Source: Oscillospiraceae bacterium
Lineage (GTDB): Bacteria > Bacillota > Clostridia > Christensenellales > Aristaeellaceae
Direction of reading: 5' to 3'
DNA: 34,395 nt
Assembly (NCBI GenBank): GCA_031269355.1
Contig: JAISZG010000014.1
Coordinates: 1-34,395, forward strand
This document shows positions 22,388-29,588 of the stretch, one piece after another (the first letter of the stretch is position 1; each line of letters begins with the position of its first letter). The notes beneath the pieces were generated by a model. The model saw only the letters and a list, made by a program, of their open reading frames with translations, did no database searches and was not told the DNA's origin. A program made the translations under genes and the position numbers.

Positions 22388-23284
22388 TCAGCCCTTCACC
22401 GCGCCTAGCATGATACCCTTCGCAAAATATTTTTGCAGGAACGGATATACGCACATTATCGGACCCAGCGCCACTACCATCGCGGCCATCTGCATGGATT
22501 GAGTTGTAGCGCGCGAGGATTCCGCCGCGTACAGCCGCGCCGTAGGGTCCTCCGGCTGCATGGTTTGGTTTATTACCTCCATCATTCGGTAGGAGAGCGT
22601 ACGCAAATTTTCGCTGCGCACGTAATAAGCCGAATCAATCCAGCTGTTCCAATGCCCAACGCCTATGAACAGCGTCATCGTCGCAAGCAGCGGAAGCGAT
22701 ACCGGCAGCACTATCTTAAGAAATGTGTTGAATTCTGTCGATCCATCCAGATACGCCGATTCGATCAGCTCCTCCGGAATATCCCGGAAGAACGATATAC
22801 AAATCATCACAAAGAATATGTTCAGCGCGCCGGGTATCACATATACCGCAAACGTATTGAGCAAACGCAGCGACTTCAGCAGAATGTAATATGGGATCAA
22901 TCCGCCCGAGAAATACATCGCGATAATCAGAATCTTCATATAGATTCCGTGGTATACGAGATCCTTCTTTGAAAGCCCGTACGAAACGACGCACGTGAAC
23001 ATCACGCCTATCGCTGTTCCCGCAACGGTGCGCGCAACCGTCACGATAAGCGAGCGCATCCACTTGGAGCTTTCGAAAAATTGCTGGAAATTTTCCAGCG
23101 AAAATGAACGCGGCCAAAAGTAAATGCCGCCGCGAATCGCGTCGCCGCCATCGTTAAAGGATAGAATGAGGATATAATAGAATGGATACATTGTGATAAA
23201 CGCAATTATCACAAGCAGTACGATGTTCACAGTATCAAGCACTCGATCCTCCAGCGACCGCGATATGGCGTTTCGACGGCGCAT
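22388..23284 (-). CDS. carbohydrate ABC transporter permease, LplC type
   Basis: A 298-residue CUT1 permease. It has a basic N-terminus, a first membrane segment VNIVLLVIIAFITMYPFYYILI, and an EAA-type loop reading ESAYLDGS followed by KIVLPVSLP. It ends with the family-typical YPFLQKYFAKGIMLGAVKG. AAAGGAGG precedes the ATG by about 8 nt. It partners the LplB-type permease encoded 68 nt upstream, and lacks a local ATPase gene like the first importer. Confidence 0.92.
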   Translation of the reverse strand: MRRRNAISRSLEDRVLDTVNIVLLVIIAFITMYPFYYILILSFNDGGDAIRGGIYFWPRSFSLENFQQFFESSKWMRSLIVTVARTVAGTAIGVMFTCVVSYGLSKKDLVYHGIYMKILIIAMYFSGGLIPYYILLKSLRLLNTFAVYVIPGALNIFFVMICISFFRDIPEELIESAYLDGSTEFNTFLKIVLPVSLPLLATMTLFIGVGHWNSWIDSAYYVRSENLRTLSYRMMEVINQTMQPEDPTARLYAAESSRATTQSMQMAAMVVALGPIMCVYPFLQKYFAKGIMLGAVKG

Positions 23285-23352
23285 CTGCGATTCCTCCTTT
23301 CCATCCGGCTTTGCGTTCCGCGATATATTTGACCCGGCTTTGCGAGCGCTAA

Positions 23353-24360
23353 CTAGAACAAGCTAGTTTGAGCGACCTTGCGGCTGACGGCGTTGGACGC
23401 AAATATTAATACGAGCGATATTACCGACTGGGATAAATCAATCGCGGTGGCATAGTTAAAGCGCAAATCCACCATGCCCGTGCGAAACGCGTATGTCTGA
23501 ATAATTTCAGATCGGCTGTTGTTTAGCGTATTGCCCAGCATCATCGTTTGATCGAAATTTCCGCCCATTATGCCGCCGCCCAGCAGTCCGCCCACCGTTA
23601 GTATCAGAACGACTACGATGGATGATCGGATGCCCGGCAATGTAACATGCCATATGCGCCGAAGCCGGCTGGCGCCGTCTATCTGCGCGGCTTCATACAG
23701 CGCGGGATCGACGCCGGCTATCGCGGCAAGAAATATGATCGACCACCATCCCGTGCTTTTCCACACCGATGTCCATGTCGCCAGCCCCCAGTATAAGTTC
23801 GCGCTGGTTAGGAACGGGATGCCCTTGTCTATCAATCCCGATCCTACGAGAAGCTGATTGATAACGCCCTTGCTCTCCGAAAAGAACGCGGTCATAATTC
23901 CAGCGACGACAACCCACGAAATAAAATGAGGAAGATAGCTGACCGCTTGCACGAATCGCTTGAAGCCGGAGCGGCGCACTTCGTTTAGCATTATAGCCAG
24001 CAGTATTGGCGCGGGAAACGACATGGCGATCTTCAATAAACTGATGGCGAGCGTATTAGTTAAAACTGTAGCAAATTTATAATCCGTAAAGAATTCGACA
24101 AAATAACGAAACCCAACCCATTCGCCGGTGAATATACCGACAAAACCATTTTGGATGCTGTATTTTTTGAACGCGACGATTATGCCGACCATCGGCATAA
24201 AATTGAATATAAGCAAATACGCCATGCCCAGCAATACGAACAACTGCAGCGTTTTTTGAAGGCGGAAACGTTTATGGCGCAGCGCTCGCGCTTTGCTTCG
24301 TGCGGGTTTGGGGCGTCGGGGGAAGGGCCCCCGTCCATTGGAAGGAATCGCCTTTATCAT
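23353..24360 (-). CDS. carbohydrate ABC transporter permease, LplB type
   Basis: A 335-residue CUT1 permease, first gene of the leftward importer transcript. The EAA loop is EAAQIDGASRLRRI followed by HVTLPGI. It ends ...VAQTSLF, as LplB-type proteins do. Its cytoplasmic N-terminus is about 20 residues longer than that of its counterpart at 4683. Residues 7-18 (around NGRGPFPRRPKP) are encoded by a partial palindromic element, so the tail looks like a read-through insertion. GAGAGGAGG lies 6 nt before the ATG, and a promoter stands about 30 nt further up. Confidence 0.92.
   Translation of the reverse strand: MIKAIPSNGRGPFPRRPKPARSKARALRHKRFRLQKTLQLFVLLGMAYLLIFNFMPMVGIIVAFKKYSIQNGFVGIFTGEWVGFRYFVEFFTDYKFATVLTNTLAISLLKIAMSFPAPILLAIMLNEVRRSGFKRFVQAVSYLPHFISWVVVAGIMTAFFSESKGVINQLLVGSGLIDKGIPFLTSANLYWGLATWTSVWKSTGWWSIIFLAAIAGVDPALYEAAQIDGASRLRRIWHVTLPGIRSSIVVVLILTVGGLLGGGIMGGNFDQTMMLGNTLNNSRSEIIQTYAFRTGMVDLRFNYATAIDLSQSVISLVLIFASNAVSRKVAQTSLF
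24307..24341 (-). repeat. partial palindromic element in the permease 5' coding end
   Basis: GGGGCGTCGGGGGAAGGGC followed by CCCCGTCCATTGGAAG matches the second hairpin and right flank (GTCTAATGGAAG) of the copies at 20578-20686. It is translated in frame as part of the N-terminal tail of the permease. Confidence 0.7.
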
Positions 24361-24387
24361 ACGCGCCTCCTCTCGCCGCTCCCATAT

Positions 24388-24430
24388 ACCATAGCAAAAG
24401 CGCCCCTGCGTGTAAATGTCATTTCGTCAT
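24388..24430 (-). promoter_or_regulatory. promoter of the fucoside importer genes
   Basis: On the minus strand TTTACA (24411-24416), a 17-nt spacer and TATGGT (24388-24393). Just upstream, ATGAC-GAA-ATGAC is a direct repeat of 8-bp period abutting the -35 box, a plausible site for the YesN-like regulator. Confidence 0.55.
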
Positions 24431-24549
24431 ATTGAACTTGCATATCTTCAGGTCGACAAAAGCGGGTATACTCCCTTCTGCGGCGCGCGCTCTACCGCCT
24501 CGGCGAACCGACGATAATATGAACCCCCTGCATATCCGCGATCGCGGCG

Positions 24550-25188
24550 CTATTTCACCTTTTCTTCGAGCAGTTTTTCCATTTTTCGCTTTACTCGCTG
24601 CAGAGCGTTATCAATGGATTTTACGTGCCGCCTCAGGTCGTGCGCTATCTCCTGATAACTGCGTCCGTCGAGATACGCCGTCAGCACATTCAGCTCCAGC
24701 CTCGACAGCATATCCCCAATCTGCCCTTCCATTTTCATATACTCTTCTTTTCCAATAAGCAAATCTTCCGGATTTGTCACGCGCCCTTCCGTAATCAAGT
24801 CCAGCAGCGTTCTATCGGATTCCTCATCGAATACGGGTTTATTCAGCGAAACGTATGAATTTAGCGGAATATGCTTCTGCCGCGTCGCGGTTTTTATCGC
24901 CGTAATAATTTGACGCGTAACGCATAATTCCGCGAACGCGCGAAAACTCGCGAGCTTATCAGGGCGGAAATCCCTCACCGCCTTAAACAGCCCTATCATA
25001 CCTTCCTGCACTATATCCTCGTGCCCCGCTCCGATAAGGAAATAGCTGCGCGCCTTTGATCTTACAAAGTTCTTGTACTTGCCAAGCAGGTGTTCCAGCG
25101 CCGGTTCGTCCGCCTGCTGCGCAAGAAGAGCTATCTCCTCATCCGGCATGCAATCGTAGGGTGATGATTCCTGAATCGACTCCTGCAT
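24550..25188 (-). CDS. sigH: RNA polymerase sigma factor SigH (sigma-30 family)
   Basis: A 212-residue sigma-70 family protein of the SigH/sigma-30 type, which in Firmicutes directs early stationary-phase and sporulation or competence genes. Region 2 spans about 30-105, with the core-binding and -10 segment around EDIVQEGMIGLFKAVRDF. Region 4 (about 160-205) includes LTAYLDGRSYQEIAHDL and SIDNALQRVKRKM. The gene follows yacP with a 7-nt gap, the order conserved in Firmicutes. A GGGGAAAG sequence inside the end of yacP is a rather distant ribosome site, suggesting translational coupling. A perfect CCGCGATCGCGG palindrome lies a few bases after the stop. The usual downstream rpmG-secE-nusG genes are absent. 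Confidence 0.92.
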   Translation of the reverse strand: MQESIQESSPYDCMPDEEIALLAQQADEPALEHLLGKYKNFVRSKARSYFLIGAGHEDIVQEGMIGLFKAVRDFRPDKLASFRAFAELCVTRQIITAIKTATRQKHIPLNSYVSLNKPVFDEESDRTLLDLITEGRVTNPEDLLIGKEEYMKMEGQIGDMLSRLELNVLTAYLDGRSYQEIAHDLRRHVKSIDNALQRVKRKMEKLLEEKVK

Positions 25189-25195
25189 CGCTTGG

Positions 25196-25720
25196 TCACT
25201 TTCCCCTGCGCAGCCGCTCTAATTTTTCCCTCTGTTCAGGCGGCAGTCGCTGATATATCGGGTACGCCTTTATCGTTTTATCGCCGATGCGCGCGGACTG
25301 TTTTTTGCGGCTTTCCTCAATATCGCGAAGAAGCTCGCGCGCGGGAACCCGTGCCGCGCCTCTGCCCAGCACCACCGTTTGTTCTACGTTGTCGCTGGTC
25401 GCCACTCTCATTTCACGCCGCTTTGGCGTTTGATCCGCCAGGCGTTCGATATATTGATCCGCCGTTTCGCCCTGGCGCGTGAACACAATAGTCATCGCGC
25501 CCTGCTTCTCCTCAGAACGGGTCAGCCGCTCGCTGTACGCGCCGTCGAATACGAGTACGACTTCCAGTCCCTCGTACGATGCGTATTCGGACAGCATGTG
25601 CGCGAGACGCTCGCGGGAAATATCGATCGACCACCCAAGGCGCACCGCGCGCGACCATTGACCAATAACATTATATCCATCGACAATGAGCAGCGGAATC
25701 ATATTGGTTCGGGGCTTCAC
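25196..25720 (-). CDS. yacP: YacP/Rae1-type NYN-domain ribonuclease
   Basis: A 174-residue protein of the NYN (PIN-like) nuclease family. Acidic metal-binding positions are visible in LIVDGYNVIG (D14), VFDGAYSE and ATSDNVEQ. The basic C-terminus ends with a KxKAYPIYQRLPPEQREKLERL-like tail typical of YacP. In Bacillus, Rae1 cleaves mRNA on the ribosome. The GTG start overlaps the rlmB stop as GTGA; an ATG six codons on is an alternative without a clear ribosome site. It lies between rlmB and sigH as in many Firmicutes. Confidence 0.9.
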   Translation of the reverse strand: MKPRTNMIPLLIVDGYNVIGQWSRAVRLGWSIDISRERLAHMLSEYASYEGLEVVLVFDGAYSERLTRSEEKQGAMTIVFTRQGETADQYIERLADQTPKRREMRVATSDNVEQTVVLGRGAARVPARELLRDIEESRKKQSARIGDKTIKAYPIYQRLPPEQREKLERLRRGK

Positions 25721-27339
25721 ACCCCGCCGCCCTCGGAAGGATTGCGCGCCGCCCCGTCCGCGCCCCGCCGCCGCCGCACTACCTCATACATCAGCACCCC
25801 GGCGGCCACGGACGCATTGAGGCTCTCCGTTTTGCCAAACAGCGGCAGCGCTACTTTACGATCGCAGTGCTCCATCGCCAGGCGCGATACTCCCTCGCCC
25901 TCGCCGCCGATTAAAAGCGCGATAGGGCCTGTAATATCAGCCTGATCGAACGGCTCGCCCGATGTCACCCCCGCCGCTATCCATAGCCCGCGCTCCTTAA
26001 GCGCGTCTATCAGCTTTGATATATTCGTCACCCGCACCACCGGAATATGTTCGACAGCCCCAGCCGACGCCTTAACCGCAGCCGTGGTAAGGCCAACCGC
26101 GCGCCGCTCCGGCACGATAACGCCATGCGCGCCCGCACATTCCGCCGTGCGGATTATCGCGCCAAGGTTGTGCGGATCGGTGATTCCATCAAGTATTATA
26201 ACGAACGGCTCCTCGCCGCGTTCGGCGGAGCGGCTGAATATATCATCCAATACCGCGTATCGGTATGCGGAGGCATATGCGATTAAGCCTTGATGCGCGG
26301 CGGACAGCGAATCCAGCACGACGCGATCAACCTCCTGAATCGGTATGTGCCGCTCGCGCGCTATCGATATAATCTCCCGCGCGGAACCCGATAGATCGCC
26401 CCGAGCCACCATCAGCTTTTCCAAATCGCGCCCCGCTCGCAGAGCTTCCCTAATGGGGTTGCGCCCGGCCAGTATGTTATCGGCAGCGCGCGAATCCGTG
26501 TTTTCTATTGCCAACGCGCTCGCGTCGCCCCGCGCCTCCGCTGAAACAAAAGCCTCGCGGCGCGGTCGATCCGATTTGCGCGCCGGATATTCCCTGTCTC
26601 GCGGCGGCTGCGGCGCCCTATCATATGGCACATTTTTTATATCATTATAATTTTTATGTTGCGAGAATCCACTCCGCGCGTCTCGCTCGCCATACGGCTT
26701 GCGGATCGGCCTATCGCCCGGCTGCGCGAAACCAGGCCTATCGCCCGTCGGCGCGAAACCAGCCCTATCGCCGCGCTCGCCATATGGTTTCTGGAACGGT
26801 CTATCGCCCGTCGGCGCGAAGCCGTGCCTAGAGCCGCGCTCGGCATATGGTTTCTGGAACGGTCTATCGCCCGTCGGCGCGAAACCCGTCCGGTCGCCGC
26901 GCTGGGCGTTTGGTTTATCATATGGTCGATCGCCGGTCTGCGCGCGGCCTTTGTCGTCGAAACGGCGGAACGGCTGCGCGCCGAACTTCTGCCCGCGCGA
27001 TTGTTGGTCGCGGCTATATGAACGATCGCCGTACGGGCGGCCGCCGTCGTTACCGAACTGCCGCGCGCCATAATCCGCGCTATCTCCCGCTGCGGACGGT
27101 TTGCGCTTCGAACGATCGTACCATTTCGCGCCGCCGCCGGATTGCGTACGATTCGCGCCGCCGCCCTGCGACGGATATCGCGTCGTTCTGTTTGGATTGA
27201 ACCCGTCCGCGCCGCGTTCAAATTCGCCCGGCGAGCGCGTATGCGATGTGCGCGGTTCCGATGTGCGCTGTTCTGATGAACGCGCGCCCTGCGGCGCGCG
27301 CGGATACCTGGGCGGCTTTCGATCGTTACGAAATGCCAT
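25717..27339 (-). CDS. rlmB: 23S rRNA 2'-O-ribose methyltransferase RlmB with a long disordered N-terminus
   Basis: A 540-residue protein whose last 253 residues are a complete SpoU/TrmH methyltransferase of the RlmB type, which methylates G2251 (E. coli numbering) of 23S rRNA. It shows the substrate-binding domain starting at DNILAGRNPIREAL, then motif 1 ITDPHNLGAIIRTAE, motif 2 LLIGGEGEGVS and motif 3 LPLFGKTESLNASVAAGVLMYE, which form the SAM-binding trefoil knot. The first 285 residues are unlike the usual enzyme. They are rich in Arg, Gly, Asp and Pro and contain 21-residue repeats (about 135-224). Such RG-rich disordered tails often bind RNA, so anchoring to ribosomal RNA is a reasonable guess. 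AAGGAG precedes the ATG by 8 nt, and the open frame is continuous, so the extension looks genuinely translated. Confidence 0.9.
   Translation of the reverse strand: MAFRNDRKPPRYPRAPQGARSSEQRTSEPRTSHTRSPGEFERGADGFNPNRTTRYPSQGGGANRTQSGGGAKWYDRSKRKPSAAGDSADYGARQFGNDGGRPYGDRSYSRDQQSRGQKFGAQPFRRFDDKGRAQTGDRPYDKPNAQRGDRTGFAPTGDRPFQKPYAERGSRHGFAPTGDRPFQKPYGERGDRAGFAPTGDRPGFAQPGDRPIRKPYGERDARSGFSQHKNYNDIKNVPYDRAPQPPRDREYPARKSDRPRREAFVSAEARGDASALAIENTDSRAADNILAGRNPIREALRAGRDLEKLMVARGDLSGSAREIISIARERHIPIQEVDRVVLDSLSAAHQGLIAYASAYRYAVLDDIFSRSAERGEEPFVIILDGITDPHNLGAIIRTAECAGAHGVIVPERRAVGLTTAAVKASAGAVEHIPVVRVTNISKLIDALKERGLWIAAGVTSGEPFDQADITGPIALLIGGEGEGVSRLAMEHCDRKVALPLFGKTESLNASVAAGVLMYEVVRRRRGADGAARNPSEGGGV
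26668..26937 (-). repeat. 63-bp coding repeats in the rlmB N-terminal extension
   Basis: A 63-bp unit encoding 21 residues recurs about four times. The core is TGDRPFQKPYGERG followed by a short DRAGFAP-like part. The best-matching copies start 63 bp apart (plus-strand anchors CTATCGCCCGTCGGCGCGAA at 26738, 26801 and 26864). The outer copies are shortened or diverged. Confidence 0.85.
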
Positions 27340-27370
27340 ATATTTCCACTCCTTAAACTGTCCAGAGCAT

Positions 27371-27760
27371 TTAGGATTGCGCGTCCAGCGCGTTTAGGAT
27401 TGCGGTAAGTCTCTCATCCTGCCCGGACAGATACAAATAGCCAAGCAGCGCTTCCAGACCCGTAGCCCGCGCGTATGCTGCCGGCGGCGCCCCCCTGGGT
27501 GCCGCGTGGTGCGCGTGACAGTTGCGCCCTCGGCGCACAATGCGGGATTCTTCCTCGTTAAGTGTCGATTCAATGCGGGACAGCGCTTCTGATTGAGCGA
27601 CGCAGCAAACTTTGCGCACGGCGTCGCGGTGCAGATTCGCGACGGATCGACCGCTTCCCGCCTCCCGCGCGCGCACAAACAGATCGTGCACTGAATCTCC
27701 GACATACGCCAGCGCGAGCGGGCTTAGCATACGCGCGTCGTCCTGATTCATAGCGCTCAT
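27371..27760 (-). CDS. mrnC: Mini-ribonuclease III (MrnC)
   Basis: A 129-residue RNase III-like nuclease without a double-stranded-RNA-binding domain, which matures 23S rRNA ends in Firmicutes. The catalytic acidic motif LAYVGDSVHDLFVR (D22) is present, along with the later RATGLEALLGYLYLSG helix with its conserved glutamate. Length fits the family. Its ATG overlaps the stop of the preceding sugar-kinase gene as ATGA, and rlmB follows after 31 nt. In most Firmicutes cysS precedes mrnC; here a carbohydrate kinase takes that place. Confidence 0.93.
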   Translation of the reverse strand: MSAMNQDDARMLSPLALAYVGDSVHDLFVRAREAGSGRSVANLHRDAVRKVCCVAQSEALSRIESTLNEEESRIVRRGRNCHAHHAAPRGAPPAAYARATGLEALLGYLYLSGQDERLTAILNALDAQS

Positions 27761-29244
27761 TCAGGAAGCCCCGTAACTCGGAGGAAGCGCGAGTAAGCGT
27801 CGTTCCACGGGCTGGTTAAATCTGGCTCGTATATATCGGGAGCGAACGACGCGCGAACCACCGCGCGTATATCCGAAAGGCTTTTCAGCTCGCCCAAAGA
27901 AACCGCCTGCATAAGCAGATTTCCTATCGCCGTAGCTTCGCTCGGCCCCGCGTATACAGGAATCCCCAGCGCCCGCGCGGTCATGCGATTCAGCAGCATA
28001 TTTTGGCTGCCCCCGCCCACTACGTACAGCCGCTCTATTCTCTCGCCCAATATATCCCGCTCCAGGTGTTTTACCGTCCATCTATATTTCATAGCCAGGC
28101 TCTCATAAACTATCCTGGCTGTCTGCCAGGGGCTATCAGGCGGAGTTTGACCGGTAGCTAGGCAATACGCGCGAATACGCCCCGGCATATCGCCGGGCGG
28201 AAGAAACGCGTCGTCGTCCGGATCGAAGAACGCGATGAACGGCGCTTCGTCCGACGCGCGCCGGGCTATCTCGCCATAGTCCGCGCTTAATCCCTCGCGC
28301 CGCCAAACGCGGCGGCATTCCTGAATTATCCACAGCCCCATTATATTTTTAAGCAAGCGCGTCGTACCAAACGCGCCGCCCTCGTTCGTATAGTTTCCTC
28401 TTAATACGGCGTCCCGTATTATAGGCTCTCCAATCTCCACGCCAAGAAGCGACCATGTGCCCGAGCTGATATACGCGAACCGCCCGCCCTCTTCGGCAGG
28501 CAGCGCGCAAACCGCCGACGCGGTGTCGTGCGAGGCTGCGGTCGCGACAGGAAGCCGTCCCGTAACTCCCAAATCACCCGCCAGCGACGCCCTTACATAG
28601 CCGCGCGTAGAGCCGGGCTGCTGAAGCGCGGGAAACCATCCCCTGGGTATGCTAAACGCGTTTAACACAGGCATAGCCCAATCTCGAAGCTTTGGGTTTA
28701 TCAGCTGGCTGGTGGATGCTATCGAATATTCCGCTCCGATTTCGCCAGTCAAAAAATAAGCGAACAGGTCGGGCGTAAATAGCAGCTTGTCCGCGTTGTC
28801 GCGCGAGGGCAAACCTTCCAGCGCGAGCAGCTGGTAAAGCGTGTTGAACGGCAGAAACGCAAGCCCCGTATGCTCGAACAGCTCCTCCTGCGGCATACGA
28901 TCGAACGCGCGTTCCATCATGCCCTGCGTGCGCGAATCTCGATAGTGAACCGGGTTCCCGGTAAGCCGCCCCGTTCTATCGAGCAGCCCAAAGTCCACGC
29001 CCCATGTGTCTATGCCGATAGAATCCGGCGCCGCATACTCCCGAATCGCCTTGCGGATGCCCTCTCCGATCTGCGCATATAGGAACATGGCGTCCCAATA
29101 TAATCCGTCGGGCAGATTTACCGGCTCGTTGGCGAACCGATGTATTTCCTTTATAGAAAGCTTTTCGCCGTCGAACGATCCAAGGATCGCGCGCCCGCTG
29201 GACGCGCCGTAATCAAACGCCAAACCGTGGAGCTGCCCGGGCAT
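27757..29244 (-). CDS. FGGY-family sugar kinase, rhamnulokinase type
   Basis: A 495-residue cytoplasmic kinase with the two actin-like domains of the FGGY family. FDYGASSGRAILG (phosphate 1) and IDTWGVDFGLLD mark the N-terminal domain. AASHDTASAV holds the expected catalytic aspartate, and SSGTWSLLGVE and LYVVGGGSQNMLLNRM form the ATP site. The sequence is closest in pattern to RhaB (L-rhamnulokinase); related clostridial enzymes phosphorylate L-fuculose. Given the two fucosidases encoded in the window, L-fuculokinase is a serious alternative, so I give no symbol. No isomerase or aldolase for either pathway is present here. AAGGAGG lies 7 nt before the ATG, and a good promoter stands upstream. 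It is the first gene of the mrnC-rlmB-yacP-sigH transcript. Confidence 0.9.
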   Translation of the reverse strand: MPGQLHGLAFDYGASSGRAILGSFDGEKLSIKEIHRFANEPVNLPDGLYWDAMFLYAQIGEGIRKAIREYAAPDSIGIDTWGVDFGLLDRTGRLTGNPVHYRDSRTQGMMERAFDRMPQEELFEHTGLAFLPFNTLYQLLALEGLPSRDNADKLLFTPDLFAYFLTGEIGAEYSIASTSQLINPKLRDWAMPVLNAFSIPRGWFPALQQPGSTRGYVRASLAGDLGVTGRLPVATAASHDTASAVCALPAEEGGRFAYISSGTWSLLGVEIGEPIIRDAVLRGNYTNEGGAFGTTRLLKNIMGLWIIQECRRVWRREGLSADYGEIARRASDEAPFIAFFDPDDDAFLPPGDMPGRIRAYCLATGQTPPDSPWQTARIVYESLAMKYRWTVKHLERDILGERIERLYVVGGGSQNMLLNRMTARALGIPVYAGPSEATAIGNLLMQAVSLGELKSLSDIRAVVRASFAPDIYEPDLTSPWNDAYSRFLRVTGLPE

Positions 29245-29293
29245 AGCGCGCCTCCTTCCGCCGTTATCTCAAGCGCATAGTATTTCAATATGG

Positions 29294-29322
29294 AGTATAG
29301 CAGAATAACGGAATGGAATCAA
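29294..29322 (-). promoter_or_regulatory. promoter of the kinase-mrnC-rlmB-yacP-sigH operon
   Basis: On the minus strand TTGATT (29317-29322), 17 nt, TATACT (29294-29299), ending about 50 nt before the kinase start codon. Close to the vegetative consensus. Confidence 0.7.
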
Positions 29323-29511
29323 GGGAAATTAAATAGGGCGAAACCATTAACTCTCCATTAACTCTTATAAAAAGCGCGTTTGCATTCTTATTTTCCATCG
29401 CCTCGCTCTTCTTATTCGACCTTTTTCTCAATTCTCTTTTCGTATATTTATTAACTATTATATGTTTATATCTCTCTCCCTCAGGAAAATGATTTCGCCC
29501 TGCTGGCGGGA

Positions 29512-29540
29512 TTGCATCGCCGCAGAATGTGCTGTATGAT
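29512..29540 (+). promoter_or_regulatory. promoter of murJ
   Basis: TTGCAT (29512-29517), a 17-nt spacer and TATGAT (29535-29540), followed by AAGGTGATC as ribosome site 7 nt before the start codon. Confidence 0.7.
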
Positions 29541-29588
29541 GTTTCTGCGCGTGATGCCAACCGATAACGAAAAAGGTGATCAAATAAA

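Larger units (their letters stand above)
29245..29588. other. divergent intergenic region between the kinase and murJ genes
   Basis: The region holds one promoter for each direction and an AT-rich middle (29330-29480) with no repeats or convincing gene. I see no riboswitch or RNA gene. Confidence 0.6.

Noticed and set aside
26668-26937. Regular repeats that might suggest a CRISPR array
   Set aside because: Repeats are in frame with a long coding sequence, have no unique spacers between them and encode a 21-residue unit.
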